64,000 bases of DNA from Tetragonia tetragonoides. Lineage: Eukaryota; Streptophyta; Magnoliopsida; Caryophyllales; Aizoaceae. The position numbers were made by a program, and so were the translations under genes. Of this stretch, positions 23,412 to 35,769 are shown piece after piece. The stretch spans positions 48,526,807-48,590,806 of the forward strand of contig CM076139.1 in the NCBI GenBank assembly GCA_038025085.1. Direction: 5' to 3'. Under the pieces are notes generated by a model. It had not been told where the DNA came from. It saw only the letters and a list, made by a program, of their open reading frames with translations, and did not search any database. The stretch's first letter is position 1. Every line of letters starts with the position of its first letter.

Positions 23412-23771
23412 GCTATGTTTGGCACACACACAGTAAACTTTAGTTAAGTTTTCAGTAATAATTACAACTTAAAACTTGCAGATAGTTATTTTAACTCTTA
23501 GCTGCCAACTATTTGCCAGATTATTTCCAATATGTAATTATAGCTACAACTAATTTTGTCAATCTATCTATACTATCTTTCAACTGCAGCTACAACTACA
23601 ACTAATTTATTACCTTTTCGTAGGCTAGTAGCAACTTTCAACAAAACAAAAAAATCGGATATTTTTTTATCCCAAAGATCTGTTTTTTTTTTTTTTTTTG
23701 TTCTAGTGATAAACTTTCCTCTTTTAACATTTCTCACAGCTACAATTGTAATTAGTTTTGCCGAACATAGC
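23412..23771. mobile_element. TIR element, about 360 bp (imperfect ends)
   Basis: Ends GCTATGTTTGGCACACAC and GCCGAACATAGC form a short inverted repeat, and repeated GCTACAACT motifs mirror each other inside. No convincing duplication. Directly to the left (23349-23390) lies a T-run followed by a G10 run. Confidence 0.5.
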
Positions 23772-23843
23772 TTAAATGATAAGACTCGACCCCTCCTAGC
23801 ATTGGATGCCACCTCTGATCAACATCAACCATAATTATTGTAG

Positions 23844-23999
23844 CAAACTAGTTTTCAAACCTGTGCGATGCATGGGCTAATCGCTATAGTTCTTTTTGCA
23901 TTGAAGTAGTTTATATATGTGAACCTATTACTCTTGGAAAACTCTTGAAGTGGTTTTCGAGACTAATCATGTCCGTGCGATGCATGGGTTAGAATCTAG
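23844..23999 (+). mobile_element. Possible small Helitron 3' end
   Basis: GTGCGATGCATGGG occurs twice (about 23863 and 23974). The second sits in a short GC-rich hairpin-like palindrome about ten bases before CTAG (23996-23999) followed by T, the layout of Helitron 3' ends. The 5' boundary is unknown. Confidence 0.35.
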
Positions 24000-24464
24000 T
24001 TATTTTATTTTATTCTTAAATATCATATTTTAAATTTATTCACAGGAATTAACACTCGTATGTTGTATACAATCTCATACGTTTATTTTAACAATATTGT
24101 AAATACATCTAATTCTGAATACTCAAATATCATATTTTAATATTTATTTATATGAATTATCATTGTATACGATCTTATATGTATATTATAAACATTATGT
24201 AAATGCATCTCATACCGAAGTACTTTTGAATGCAGATATGATGTGTAAATATTATCATTTTGGAGATGAGTAAAAAGTTATATTTAATTTTGAATTTTCG
24301 TCAAGGACCACGTTATAATGCCAATAAAATCCTTCGAACTCTAATTATCTATCACAAATCAAACTTTCTTTTTGTTATCCTAGATTTTTTCTTTGAAAAA
24401 AGAAATAAAAAATTGCGTACATCAGATCTTATATTGCGTGTTTTATGCCCCCGAATTATGTCAG

Positions 24465-25660
24465 ATGACCGTCGCAAGGCACCAGAGGTCCTTTAGGGTG
24501 ACAATATACCACCCGGAGAAGTTTAGGCAAAAGTGGAAACCGGGCCCCAAGAAGCCGAAAATCAAAGGCTATAGTCCACGTTTTTGGGCTTGCGGGAGGC
24601 CCCCGAACGAAGGTGGATATTTTCACACCACATCGCATGGGACACCGTTAGGGAACATAAGAGGCCCCCGAGGTCCGTTATCGGGTCTCTGATAAGTTTG
24701 TAAGAGCGTTTTTACGGGACATCGATCAATGTAAGGTGAAACACCGAAGGCATGGGTGATATCGAAGTTCAGGGATACGGATGACCCTTTTGAGACACCG
24801 AGGGTCCTCTAGGGTCATGATAGACCCCCCTAAAGAAGTTTAGACAAAAATGACACTCGCGCCCCCGGAAGCCGAAAACGAAGGCTATTAATCCACGTTT
24901 TTTGGGCTTGCGAGAGGCCCCGGAACGAAGGTGGATATTTTCACACTACATCGCACAGAACATCCCTAGGGGACATGGAAGGCCCTCAGATCGCTTATTC
25001 GGTCTTTGATAGGCTTGGAAGGACATTTTACGGGACACTAGTGTAAGAGTCGGAACACCGAAGGCTTGAGTGATATAGAAGTTCGGGGATCCGAATGACC
25101 CTCCTGAGGCACCGAGGATCCTCTAGGGTCATGATAGACCTCCCGGAAAAGTTTTGGCAAAAATGACACCCGAGCCCCTGCAAGCCGAAAACGAAGGCCA
25201 TAATCCATGTTTTTTGGCCTTACGATAGGCCTCGGAACGAAGGTCTATAATTTCGCACCACATAGCGCGTAACGTCCCTAGGGGACACGGAAGGCCATCG
25301 TGGTCGCTTATCCGGTTCCTGATAGGCTTTAAAGGGCGTTTTACGGGACACTAGTGTAAGAGTCGGTACACCAAATGCATGGGTGATATCGAAGTTCAGG
25401 GATCCGGATGACCCTCATGGGGCACCGGGGGTCCTCAAAGGTCGTGATGGACCCCCGGAGAAATTTGGGCAAAAATGACCACCCGAGCCCCGGAAAGCCG
25501 AAAACGAATGCTATAATTCACGTTTTTTGAGCTTCTGGAGGCCCCGGAACAAAGGTACTGGATATTTTTGCACCACATCGCACAGGACACCCATATGGGA
25601 TATGGGAGGCCCACGGGGTAGGTTATCGGATCCTTGGTTAGGCTTGGAAGGGCGTCTTAC
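24465..25660. repeat. GC-rich tandem satellite, about 314-bp period, about 3.8 copies
   Basis: The phase word ATGACC followed by a CACCG(A/G)GG-type motif starts at 24465, 24781, 25095 and 25408, giving periods of 316, 314 and 313 bp. Other landmarks recur in step: the CACGTTTTTTGGGCTTGCGA-like word near 24575, 24893, 25206 and 25521, the CATCGCACAGGACA-like word, and the GGGTGATATCGAAGTTCAGG-like word. The last copy breaks off after about 250 bp. GC content is clearly above both flanks. ORFs inside (24393-24692, 25511-25772) are not conserved between copies. I do not recognise the family. Confidence 0.92.
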
Positions 25661-25774
25661 TGAACATAGGAGGCTAATCCACGGTTTTTGGGTGCCGAGC
25701 ATGGCTCCCCACCTCCCCATGCCACCAAGCCTACTCCCAAGTCCTCTCTACTATTATAGTGAGGTCTCATAATT

Positions 25775-27205
25775 TTTTCCAATTTTTTGAAGCAATTTCT
25801 AATATTGTTTTGAAAACTTTTCTCCTTTCAGCAGAACTTTTTAATTAAAAATTACAAGTCAGTACAATTGTTCAAGAAAACAATGTAAAATAAAATCTGG
25901 TACTAAGTTTAATGAAGTTGGAGTGGTTATCTTGCAAAGAGAGGAGGGTAGATACCAAATGCCTATTGACAATTGCAAAGAGAAATACGAATAAGCTTAC
26001 CAAATGGGAATTGTTTGTACACGATGCCGGAAAAATGGCGGACGACGGCGGTGAGATCCGCACATGAATAACGTTGAACATATGGGAATGTAGGAGATGA
26101 ATTGATGGTGTGTGGTTTCATCATCTGTTCATGAGAGAGGAATTAGCTTATTGTGAGTCACAAGTCCCAAAACTGTCATATAATTTGGGACGGAGTTAGT
26201 ATTTTTTTTTGGCTCATCAATATGAGAGAGAAATTAGCTACTACTTAATTTTTTGAATTTGTAACGTCTAACGATTTGTGAGAATGAAGGGAAGAGTACG
26301 AACGAGTCATTAAACTACATTATGTTTTTGTAACGTCGGGTTGTTGCTACATTCTCTCTGTATATTTTTTTTACTGTCCATAAATTACATGACACGTCAT
26401 TTGACAAATCAATAACTGATACAGCGAGGTCTAATTTAATCATTGCGTTTTAGTCAGATTATATAGATTACGCCACATAGTCACATAGACCACCCATAAT
26501 GAGATGTGGGTTATTTGGGGGGGATTTTTACTGCCTTCTAGTTCTAAGGTTTTACTCTCATCTTTTTCACATATACGAGTATACACGTTAACTTTCTGGT
26601 GTATGTCATATTCTTTTGTGTGTATGTGTTATAGTGATAATGGAACAGAAAGAAGAAAGTTTTTGACTTCTTATAGATAGCTAATATCAATAGTTTTTAA
26701 TAACAAAAAGAAGCTAATTATATCAAAGTTCATATCACAAAATTCTAATTTGTGCGCCATACTTCCACCATCCAATAGAAACTCGAAAAGTTAAATCCAA
26801 ATATCAAATCATTCTTCGTGTAATTATGTTGTGGGCGCATTATAGCAGTAAGCCTTAGTTCAAATGTCCTCGTCAATCAATGGTGACCATCATTTGTGTT
26901 GCTTAACCAGCACAAACTATAAAAGGAACTATGGAGGCACCAAGTACAGTGATAGGGTTCCAATTTTTACTCAAAAGTCAAAATGATTCCCTTTGTATTG
27001 ATCATGCATCAAGTCATATATCGCCATCAAATCAAACAAGATAGTAGCATAATGTTGAAGAATTTAAACTACTTTGATTTTTGAACAGTATTAAGATCCA
27101 AACTACTATTTGACAAATCTCAAATATATACTACGAGTATAAAATAAGATTTTTCTTTAGAACTATCCTTGAGTAGAACTAATTATTATATTATTCGTGT
27201 CAAAT
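25775..27205. other. Intergenic, no gene recognised
   Basis: AT-rich sequence between the satellite and the minus-strand LINE. Short ORFs have no recognisable features and no element ends were identified. Confidence 0.5.
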
Positions 27206-27260
27206 CAATTTTTTTTTTTTTTGAAAAAAAAAAGAAAGTCAGGACAATCTCATTATGAGA

Positions 27261-30200
27261 TCATTCTAAGATGTCCTTCACCAACAGATTGCTGAGTGAC
27301 CGATCGAACGAAGTCGACCAAATAAGTAACATAGGACATGTATGACCAATATTTGCCATAAAGTTAGCCACCTTATTTGCTTCTCGAAAACAATGAAGGA
27401 CTTCTACATTATCAAAGAAGTGTAAGTCCTTTTTTGTGTCGATCATAATGTTTTCTATCTCCCAACGGATGTGTCATTCTCCTCTAATGGCTTTAATAAC
27501 GGCTAAATTGTCACCTTCAATGGTGATATTTTTAATAACTCGAGTTCTAGCCTCACGAACGCCTTCTCTAAGTCCAATAGCTTCTGCTACAATAATAGAG
27601 CTATCACCACATGATCTAGCTCCCAAAGCAAGTACATCTCCATTATTATTGCGTATACTATACCCAACCGATGCATTGAAATTGTTCTTTTTTGAGCCAT
27701 CAAAATTCAATTTGGCATAGTTATTTCTAGGAGGGGACCAATAAACATTATTCCTAGTGCATTTCTCTACTTTTTTCTTAACAAAAGCCCCTCGAGTATC
27801 AAAGTCAAATTCTTGATTAGCTAAGGATTGCCATTCTACAAAACTGTTCCTAACCGAATGAGCAATTTGGGTTGGATTAGTAATTAACTGATCAAATTCT
27901 ATTTTGTTACGAGCAAACCAAAATAACCACCATGTCATAATTAGTAGGATAAAATCCCATTCTGAGAGCTTTTCATGAAGAGCATTTAAGCTTTCCACAA
28001 AGGAGGGCGAATCCATGACTAATATGTTTAATCGTTTCACGAAAAGAGTTTGCACTTCGTCCCACACTTGGAAAAAGTGTGGGCAATCAAAAAATAAATG
28101 AAACTTATCTTCCGAGTGATGCTTGCAAAAAACCACATTCTTGTGGTACAAAAACTTTACTTTGTTGGAGTCAATGCTTTGTGGGTAAGCCATCTAGGCA
28201 CAATTTCCAAAGAATTTTTTTATCTTGTTGGGTAGACTAAGATTCCAGATCCAACTAAAGTTACAATTTTTCTTATAATTGTCTTGGATACGTTGTGCTA
28301 ACCATGTTGCAGACTTAGAGGAGAAAATTCCATCACTGGAAAAACCCCAATAAAACTTGTCTGGAACATTATTACAAGGAATAGGGATTCCTTTAACTGC
28401 TTGAATAATATCCTGAGGAACAATTCGAGCTAATAACTCGACATCCCAACAACCATTATTATTAATAAAAATACTAAGCGGAGTGTCTAAATCAAACAAC
28501 GGGTCATCAGTGTTTGAGGAATGACATTTATCAAGGAGAGATGATTGACAAACCCAATTATCTCTCCAAAAATTAATGTCAACCCCATTGCCAACTTGCT
28601 AACGGATACCCTTCTTAAACAAGGAGCGAACTTCTAATAAATGCTTCCATTGCCAAGATGTATTCCTACCTTTCGTATAATGGAACAAGTCTTCTCCACG
28701 TAGATATTTATGATGAATCATCTAAACCCACCTATTATTAGTCTCAGAAAGCATTTTCCAAATAAGTTTCATTTGCATTGCTTTGTTGACAGCTTCCGAC
28801 GTACGGACACCAAGTCCACCCATATTTTTTGGACGACAAACTTTATCCCAACCACTTAAGTTAGGAGCTTTATTATCTGGTGTTTTATTCCATAAGAAAT
28901 TGCGATTAATTCTGTCTAATTTGTTGAGTGAGTCTAAAAGGAGAGTAAAATTTTGCATTGTATAATTAGGTGTTGCTGCAAGATTTGCTTGGATTAAAGT
29001 AGCACGTCCTGCTTGAGAGAGAGAATTCGCCTTCCATTTAGAAAGGTGACTACTAGTACGATTTATAACGTCGCTAAACGTATTGTTCGTAACTCTATCA
29101 CTAATAATAGGACAACCAAGATATTTATATAGACAAGAAGAGTGACTCATCTCAAGAATCCCCTTAAATATGTCAACGCTATTTCTAGAAATATTCTTTG
29201 TGCATTGAAAAGCTGACTTATGGAAATTTATCTTTTGACCTGACATTCTGCAATAGTCATCCAGAATTTTCTTAATGGTATGGAAACTTTAACTAGAAGC
29301 TTATGCAAAGATCATTGTGTCATCAGTGAAAGTCAAAAAAGGTAACTTATCCACTCCATGACAGATCTTAATCCCAATACTTTTAGAAGAAATATCACTC
29401 TCTCTTTGAAGACGTCTGGCCAAAACTTCGGCACAAAGAATAATTATATAAGGAGAAAGAGGATCTCCCTGCCGAATGCCCCTAGATGAGGTAAATGTAG
29501 ACCAAGGGGCATTGTTAACAAGAACTGAAAAAGAGACTGTGGTGATACATTCTTTGATCCAAGATATCCATTTCTCACAAAACCCAAATTTTTTTAATAC
29601 TTGAAAAATAAAATTCCAATCAAGTCTATCATAGGCTTTCTCCATATCAAGTTTTATTTCTCCATCCACTTTTTTTTTGACTTAAAAGAATGAAAAACTT
29701 CATGAGCTAGCAAAATATTATCTTGAATGCATCTATCCGCTATAAAAGCAACTTGCAACGGGTGAATAAGTTTAATAATGACTGATTTAGCCTTGTAGTG
29801 AGGATCTTAGAAATAATTTTATACAAGGTTGAACATAAACTAATAGGTCTAAAATGATTAGCAGACGAAGGATTGTCTATTTTAGGAATTAAAGCCAGGA
29901 AAGTTTGGTTAACTTCTTTTAGCATTTTTCCGGTATGGAAAAAGGCCTTAATAGCTCGACAAACAGAAGGGCCAATAATATGCCAATATCTTTAATAGAA
30001 ACCTGCCGGGAAATCATTGAGGCCAGGGGACTTAATAGGGGCTAGTAAGAAAACAACTTCTTTAATTTCGTCGTCAGTAACCATATTGGTCAAAAAAGAA
30101 TTATCCTCATTACTAACCTTCGAACGTAAATCTTGGAGATCGTCTAAGGGATTTACTAAGCAAGAAAAGTCCTGAACAAATCTTAATTTAAATTCTTTAG

Positions 30201-31349
30201 TAATTTTCGAAGAAATACTCTTTGGTTCAGTAAAATTTAGAAGCCTTTGTTTGGAAGAAGGATGTATTTCTATCTCTTAAAATTCTTCGCTCTAGACTGT
30301 TGAAACCAATAAGTCTTGTTAAAATTGATAAGGGATGCTTTCTTCTTTGATAATCTTGATTGGTGTCTAACGAGATTACTATCCAAAGGATTAGTAACTA
30401 GGCTAGATTGGATTGACACCAGTTTCTCTTCAATTTCTTTAAGTTGGCGTGTTACATTACCAAATTTTAGTTTAGCCCAACTTTTTGAATTTGCTTTGAG
30501 AAGTTTACACTTACTTACGACTTGATAAAGACAAGAGCCCTCTATCCTGGAGGACCATGCCTTCCGCACCATGTTTTCATAGTCTTTATGTTGTGACCAT
30601 ACTAAATCAAATCTAAAGGGAGGGGGGTTGAAAGAATTCTGAGAATCAAACTTTAAAATAATGGGACAATGATCTGAGGATGCAAAATCATGATGAGATA
30701 AAGAAGAATTAGGGAGGATGCTAATCCAAGAAGGAGAGACCAAGGCCCTGTCTAAACGTTCCCACACATTATCTTGGCCAAACTTCCTTTTTCTCCAAGT
30801 AAAGGGGCTACCAGAAAATGGGAGATCTAAAACATTAGCATCAAATTCAAAAGAATGCAATCTAGAAAATCTTTCTATGGATGGAGTAACACCACCAGAC
30901 TTTTCATTGGCTGAACCTATGTCATTTAGATCACCAATAATGGTAAAAGGACAAGTAAGACTTTGATAGTAATCAAGCAAATCATTCCAAAACTGATATT
31001 TATGACTAGACTGAGCTGGAGCATATGCAAAGATAATAGTTAATGGCTCATTACCAGCAAAATCTTGGGCAAGAATGCTTATAAACCTGACATCCTTGCG
31101 CAAAATCGTAATACTAACTGAGTTACTTTGTCAAAGCACCCAAATACCTCCAGAAAAACCCACACAAGGTATGAGATCAAAGTTACTAAACCCAAATTGA
31201 TTGACTATAAGAAGGAAGGGATCGTTTTGCACCTTGGTTTCTGCAAAGGCAATAAGATTAATATGGTGTAATCTACAGAACAATTTGATTTCTTCAGCAA
31301 TATTCTTTTTGCCCACACCCATAACATTTCAAAATGCAACCTTATTCAT
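27261..31349 (-). pseudogene. LINE ORF2: endonuclease, RT, zf-RVT, RNase H
   Basis: Starts at 31349 (MNKVAF), where TGA replaces the Trp codon of the usual WNVxG motif. Endonuclease is recognisable by ETKV, the GDLND motif, RLDRALVSPSW and SDHCPI. RT fragments show FLALIPKIDNPSSANHFRPI, KLDMEKAYDRLDW and SRGIRQGDPLSPY. The catalytic box reads FTDD instead of the usual F/YADD. The C-terminal RNase H (RVT_3 type) keeps NFDGS, AEAIGLREG and EGDNLAVI, but the last acidic residue of the expected REANxxAD is Asn. A TGA again stands where Trp is expected near 27471. At least seven breaks are visible. Confidence 0.87.
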
Positions 31350-32610
31350 TAAAACATTCATAAAGGTAACTGTTGCTAAATGAAAAAAAAAAAAGATTTC
31401 AGGTTCTTCATGCTATTAAGCGAGAAATAAACACCCATTCTAAGAGTTTGCTTATAAGGAAAAATCTTTAGAGATGCCTTCTTTAGGCTAAGAAGAAATT
31501 GGAAGAGAGAAAAAATCTCCATCCTTATGGCTTGCTCTGCCTCGGATGGAGAAGTAGTCTTAATGCAGAAAATTTCTTTAACATAGATCTTTGAAATAAG
31601 TTGTGACGTGATCTCAAACCAAAGTCGGGAAGTCTTCAGTTTATCAACTACAATAATATCTTGCCACAACTCATCATCCCAAACAAAGTAAAACAAAGAA
31701 GATACGTAACTCACAAAAACAACGAAATGCTTAATGAACAAGAAAAAGTTGTTCTTAGATGCACAGAAACATACTTCCATAGAAGAGGCTAAATCAAAGA
31801 AGATAAGAACAAAATTTACACTGCAAATTTCTCCGACAAGAAACTCAAACATTACAGTTACTACACATCCATATGAAAAGATAGGTTCTAACACTCTGTA
31901 ACCTATGAAAAGCTTGTCAAAACACCACATAATAATAAGACACTTCCACATAGACTTAGATATTATGTCTCGATCGGAACTGATAGTGCAACTAGCCAAA
32001 ACAAATCGCTAACAAACCCGTATAATCTCAGAGGTTGAACTACGATAGATAAGACACCCAAAATTGACTTGAGACAAAAACTTAAACAACAGTTAAAACA
32101 AATCGAGTATAAATCATTTAAAATGATCCAGAAAAATAAAAACATCTTAATCACCCTCAGACTATAACAAGTATAAATTTTTTCAATCTTGATAGAGGAA
32201 TCAACCCAGTAAGTCACAAAAATAAATCTGCAACAGTAATGGGAGGGCTGGAAGAAATGAACAAAAGAATAAATGACCTGAGTATGCCTTATAAGTAAGG
32301 CATTTAGGATGGAAACATGGGAGAGATTTCCATGAGTTTCTTGAATCGAATGGCTGAACAAAGGTCGACGAGTTAGAAAAAGAGCAGCTCGGAGCTCATA
32401 GCAGCTTCGTCTCCTAAGTGAATTGAAAGGAAGGAAGTGGAAGTCAAACAGGTCACCAGCCGTACCACAAATAGGAGTCCAAATGGATGTTGGAACTTTG
32501 CTCACCAGCCCCACTAGAGCTTTAGAATCTGACAGAAAGGTGGTCGAAATGCCTTCAACTAAGAAAATTCTGGGTTGAGACCCAACAGTATCTATATGCA
32601 AAGCCGAAAA
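31350..32610 (-). other. 5' region of the RNase H LINE, without a recognisable ORF1
   Basis: Two overlapping minus ORFs of 212 (32601-31963) and 207 residues (31999-31376) cover this stretch. Neither shows the DUF4283 domain or CCHC knuckle seen in the other LINE's ORF1. They are rich in Phe, Leu, Ile and Cys and could be chance reading of an untranslated leader, or a very diverged ORF1. A T13 run (minus strand) sits just upstream of ORF2. Confidence 0.4.
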
Positions 32611-32639
32611 ATCGACTCTAGTTAGTTCTTTTGAAAAGA

Positions 32640-33738
32640 GATAATGGTACTTTGGATTGCAAATTGGGAATTAGTGATTTCGCGAACTGTAGGAAAAAAG
32701 CCCCAATTCCAAGCAAAACTTCCCACGGGTTCAAAGAAAATTTGCTTTTTAGAGTTAAGTTTGCTCCAAATAAAACCTCTCCTTGTTATCTCTCAATTAC
32801 CTATAACCATTTCCCCATAAACTTTCCATTATTTTTAAAAATAATCATTATCAATTTGAAATATAATAGAAAATAAGCCAATAAGATTTTAAACTTTATT
32901 TTTGAAGGACTTTAAGTTCAAAATATTTAATTTTCTAAAAATTATGAAAATAGGAGCAAATGGTCAAATAATATAATATATAAACTATATATCTGAAAGT
33001 TAAACGTAAAATGGATATGATTATGATTTGAAGACGTAGTTAAATAAATATCTTATAACAAATCGTTTAAGTTTCTGAAGAAGACCCTTACATTACATAT
33101 GAATACTTTTTTTTTTTTTTCAAAAGATGAATAAAAATAGTCATCTCTTAAAGGAAAAATATGAAAACATAGCCTTAGTTGATGCCTACTCAACTCGTTT
33201 TCCTTTCATTTTTCTTAGTTGCACTCTCTCTCGATATCTCCTTCATTGACCATGCTCGCCATGATCTCTCATTTTTGCTCTTTGAAGAGGCTTTGATGTT
33301 TAGTAGAGATCCTCTATGTGCTATGTCACATTTACGTATTATCCACCACCTTGGTAATGTAGTAGAAGGAGTGTAATAGTAGATGAGACAAAGTATTCAA
33401 CTATAAGAACTACTTCTGAAATTGATGAGTCAACATGAGTGGGAGAGATTGATAGAGAAAGCGATGACTCTCTTTTTGTCACTAACAAGTAACAAGCTTG
33501 CTTGTCATACTGGACCGATTTGATATACCGCCATACATATCTAAGATAGGGTTGCTTAATCACTTAAGCAACTCACTTCGTAGGATGTTAATTACAATAA
33601 TTATAGGTAACAATTCATTATAGTTTATTAAACCCGACTAATATTTTTATGGAAATATAATTATTTAAAGTTGAATACATAATTAGATCCCCATATATTC
33701 TAAATTCTAACCCCATACCATATACTGTATATGTGTTA
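32640..33738. other. Intergenic, no gene recognised
   Basis: AT-rich. A 65-residue ORF at 33179-33376 has a hydrophobic start but no family resemblance or gene context. I see no element ends. Confidence 0.45.
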
Positions 33739-33746
33739 ATTATCAT

Positions 33747-34652
33747 CAGGGCCGTCTTTGGGTGTAGGTTGTAGGTGCGACCGTCTAGGGCCCAATGTTC
33801 GTAGGGGGTCCAAAATAAAAACAAAATTTTATATATATTAAAAGCTTCAATTAGTGAACATAAGATTTATCGTGATTCAGCGGCATATTGTGAACTTTGC
33901 TGAGAGCTCTCCCTTGCGTTTCCTTGGCCCAGGTTCGAATCCAGCAGGCCTCAAGTCTTTTTGTAACTTTTATTTTCCTTATCATCTTTTCTTAGAGAAT
34001 TACAACAATGAGATTACTAGCTCAAAAAAAAAAAAAAAAAAAAAACAGCGCACAACTTGGCTACATTTATGATACAGAATTTTCTTTCACGATAATAATT
34101 TTTTGGGAGGGATATTTTCGATATTAAATTATTAACTAGTATTTGAAAAAAATATTTTAAATGCAAATTGTGGTCGAATATAAGCAAATCATATTATTTT
34201 TACTTTCCAAACTTTATTACGAGTATTGTTTTTTTAATCGTTAGGAAATCTTCAGCTTTGATGGACTTGAGATTTGAATCCACGTATTTATTGAGACAAA
34301 TAGCGTATGCATTACCACGATATTTACGATATTTCAAATAAAAAGGTTATTGTTTATCAAAAAAAATAAAAAAAAATTAAGAGGTTATTGATATCCTACA
34401 TATAGGCCTGTGAAACAGATCGAACCAACGATCTTAGGGTCTGTTTAGTTCTGAGTTAAATTTTGGGTCAAAGTCGGCCACTTTTTAGTTCACTTCTCGA
34501 ATTTCAAACGGGTTCGTGTTTAGAAAATTGTGTCATGACCTAAAAAAAATGGGTTGAGATGAATTTCGAGTCTTGTCAACATTTAACAACTCTATTTAGG
34601 GCCCTCATTTTTTGTTCGCCCTAGGTCCTCTAAAATGTTAGAAACGGCGCTG
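33747..34652. mobile_element. hAT-type non-autonomous element, about 906 bp
   Basis: Starts CAGGGCCGTC, ends GACGGCGCTG-like (AACGGCGCTG), and is flanked by the identical 8-bp duplication ATTATCAT (33739-33746 and 34653-34660). The sub-terminal GGGCCC and CCTAGG-type motifs near both ends resemble a common plant hAT type with CAGGGCCGG ends. A SINE-like insert with a long A tract lies inside. Confidence 0.82.
33868..34043 (+). mobile_element. SINE-like insert within the hAT element
   Basis: A box-A-like word near 33877, a clear box B (GGTTCGAATCC, 33932-33942), then AT-rich sequence ending in an A22 run (34024-34045). The 5' end and duplication are unclear. Confidence 0.45.
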
Positions 34653-34736
34653 ATTATCATGGTGTATGTCGTAAACTGGTAGAAAAGAAAATTTACCTAA
34701 CATCAAGGCTAGTCATCGTATCCAATATCACAAGAG

Positions 34737-34912
34737 AAATGCTATTTGCACTTTTAAGGTGAGAGTGCATATTGCACTCCTCCAATTTAACCAATAAAAA
34801 TGGCACACATGTGTACTTGCAAATAAAAATGACTTTACCATTTCTAATTTTCTTTTCTATACTGTAAGTACATACGTGTCCTATTTCTATTCGAATGCAC
34901 ATAGCACCCCTC
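34737..34912. mobile_element. Small TIR element related to the one at 5203
   Basis: Left GAAATGCTATTTGCAC and right GTGC(A)TATGTGCATTC-like ends (read inward GGGGTGCTATGTGCATTC) form an imperfect inverted repeat, sharing the GGTGCTATGTGCA motif with the 5203-5393 element. Confidence 0.5.
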
Positions 34913-35071
34913 GGCCTCTAAGTCACAAATGTCAATCTTCCCCTTACTATGCTTAAGTGATGATTGAGTCCATATCAAATCTAACTTTTAGAATTTCACG
35001 ACATAAAGAATCAATTTGCACCCACGGAACAAGGAAAAATATGGTCCCTACTCACTATATTAAAATTTTAG

Positions 35072-35698
35072 CTAGCTTGCCTCATCACCACTAACCCGAT
35101 GCTCAATTGCTAGTTGGCCCTGGCTGCCACCACCACCACCACCGGCGTTCCCTGCCCATTCCAACAGCGATTGTCGGCAAGTCGGGCACGACGAATGGGA
35201 AAGCAACCATGTATCAATACACCTTACATGAAATCCATGCCTCCATTTTGGTAACACCCTTATTTTTGCCCCATCAACAAATTCCCCTAGGCAAATTATA
35301 CAATCCGTAGAAATAACACCATCATTCCTAATTTTGTTACAACTTGGACTATTATTACTACATGTACTATCATAAATAGTCACCTGAATTTGCCTTATGG
35401 TGCTCCTCTTAAGCCCTCCACACCCTACCCCTACATGAACCGCTCTCTCTTGGTGGACGTGGTGGTGGTGGTGGTGGTGGTTCACGCCAACAAACCGGCT
35501 GGTGCACCGGAGGGCACATCGGACTATTGAGTTCAAGCCAAGGGCACAAATCAAGGCACATAGCAAGGCTGCTAGGATGATCACCATGTTAGTGTCAAAA
35601 CTTGCCTCACTTCCATAGGGTCTACTATGTGGCCCCGCTGAGATGGTGGTGCCGTTGTTGTCGTCGAGCAGTTGCCGGTGAGGTGGAGCCCTCGCCAT
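35072..35698 (-). CDS. ATL-type membrane RING-H2 protein (E3 ligase family), zinc ligand 3 changed to Trp
   Basis: Intronless, 208 residues from the Met at 35698. The ORF could start 23 residues earlier, but MARAPPHRQLL resembles ATL8/ATL80-type starts. Residues 38-60 form one membrane helix (MVIILAALLCALICALGLNS), followed by a His7 run (74-80) and a GLKRSTIRQI segment in the place of the ATL GLD motif. The RING-H2 spans 133-174: Cys133, Cys136, His154, His157, Cys160, Cys171 and Cys174 are in place, with Trp164 downstream. The third ligand should be Cys at 152, but the codon is TGG (35243-35245), so it is Trp. ATL proteins are membrane ubiquitin ligases, often stress- or sugar-regulated. 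Loss of this ligand would be expected to weaken the RING fold and E2 binding. Otherwise the gene is intact. Confidence 0.9.
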   Translation of the reverse strand: MARAPPHRQLLDDNNGTTISAGPHSRPYGSEASFDTNMVIILAALLCALICALGLNSIVRCALRCTSRFVGVNHHHHHHHVHQERAVHVGVGCGGLKRSTIRQIQVTIYDSTCSNNSPSCNKIRNDGVISTDCIICLGEFVDGAKIRVLPKWRHGFHVRCIDTWLLSHSSCPTCRQSLLEWAGNAGGGGGGSQGQLAIEHRVSGDEAS

Positions 35699-35769
35699 CG
35701 CTTCAGTTATAAGAAAAGGGATTACGCTTCCTCTGGGCGCCCCTAGCAATGGACAAGAATACAACAAAG

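Larger units (their letters stand above)
27210..32610 (-). mobile_element. L1-type LINE with RNase H domain, decayed
   Basis: The minus-strand coding order is endonuclease (31349-30270), RT (about 29925-29301 and onward), zf-RVT (28499-28090) and RNase H (about 27760-27261). A T14 run at 27210-27223 is the element's poly(A) tail seen from the plus strand. A region of about 1.3 kb lies upstream of ORF2 (31350-32610). Many stops and frame changes show an old insertion. No target duplication could be matched, so the 5' boundary is approximate. Confidence 0.88.

Noticed and set aside
24393..25772. ORFs in the GC-rich tandem repeat as genes
   Set aside because: The frames are not kept between repeat units.
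27261..28193. Stand-alone RNase H-like host gene
   Set aside because: It lies in order downstream of endonuclease, RT and zf-RVT of the same decayed LINE and ends just before the poly(A) tail.
33179..33376. 65-residue ORF with hydrophobic N-terminus as a secreted peptide
   Set aside because: No family resemblance, cysteine pattern or gene context.
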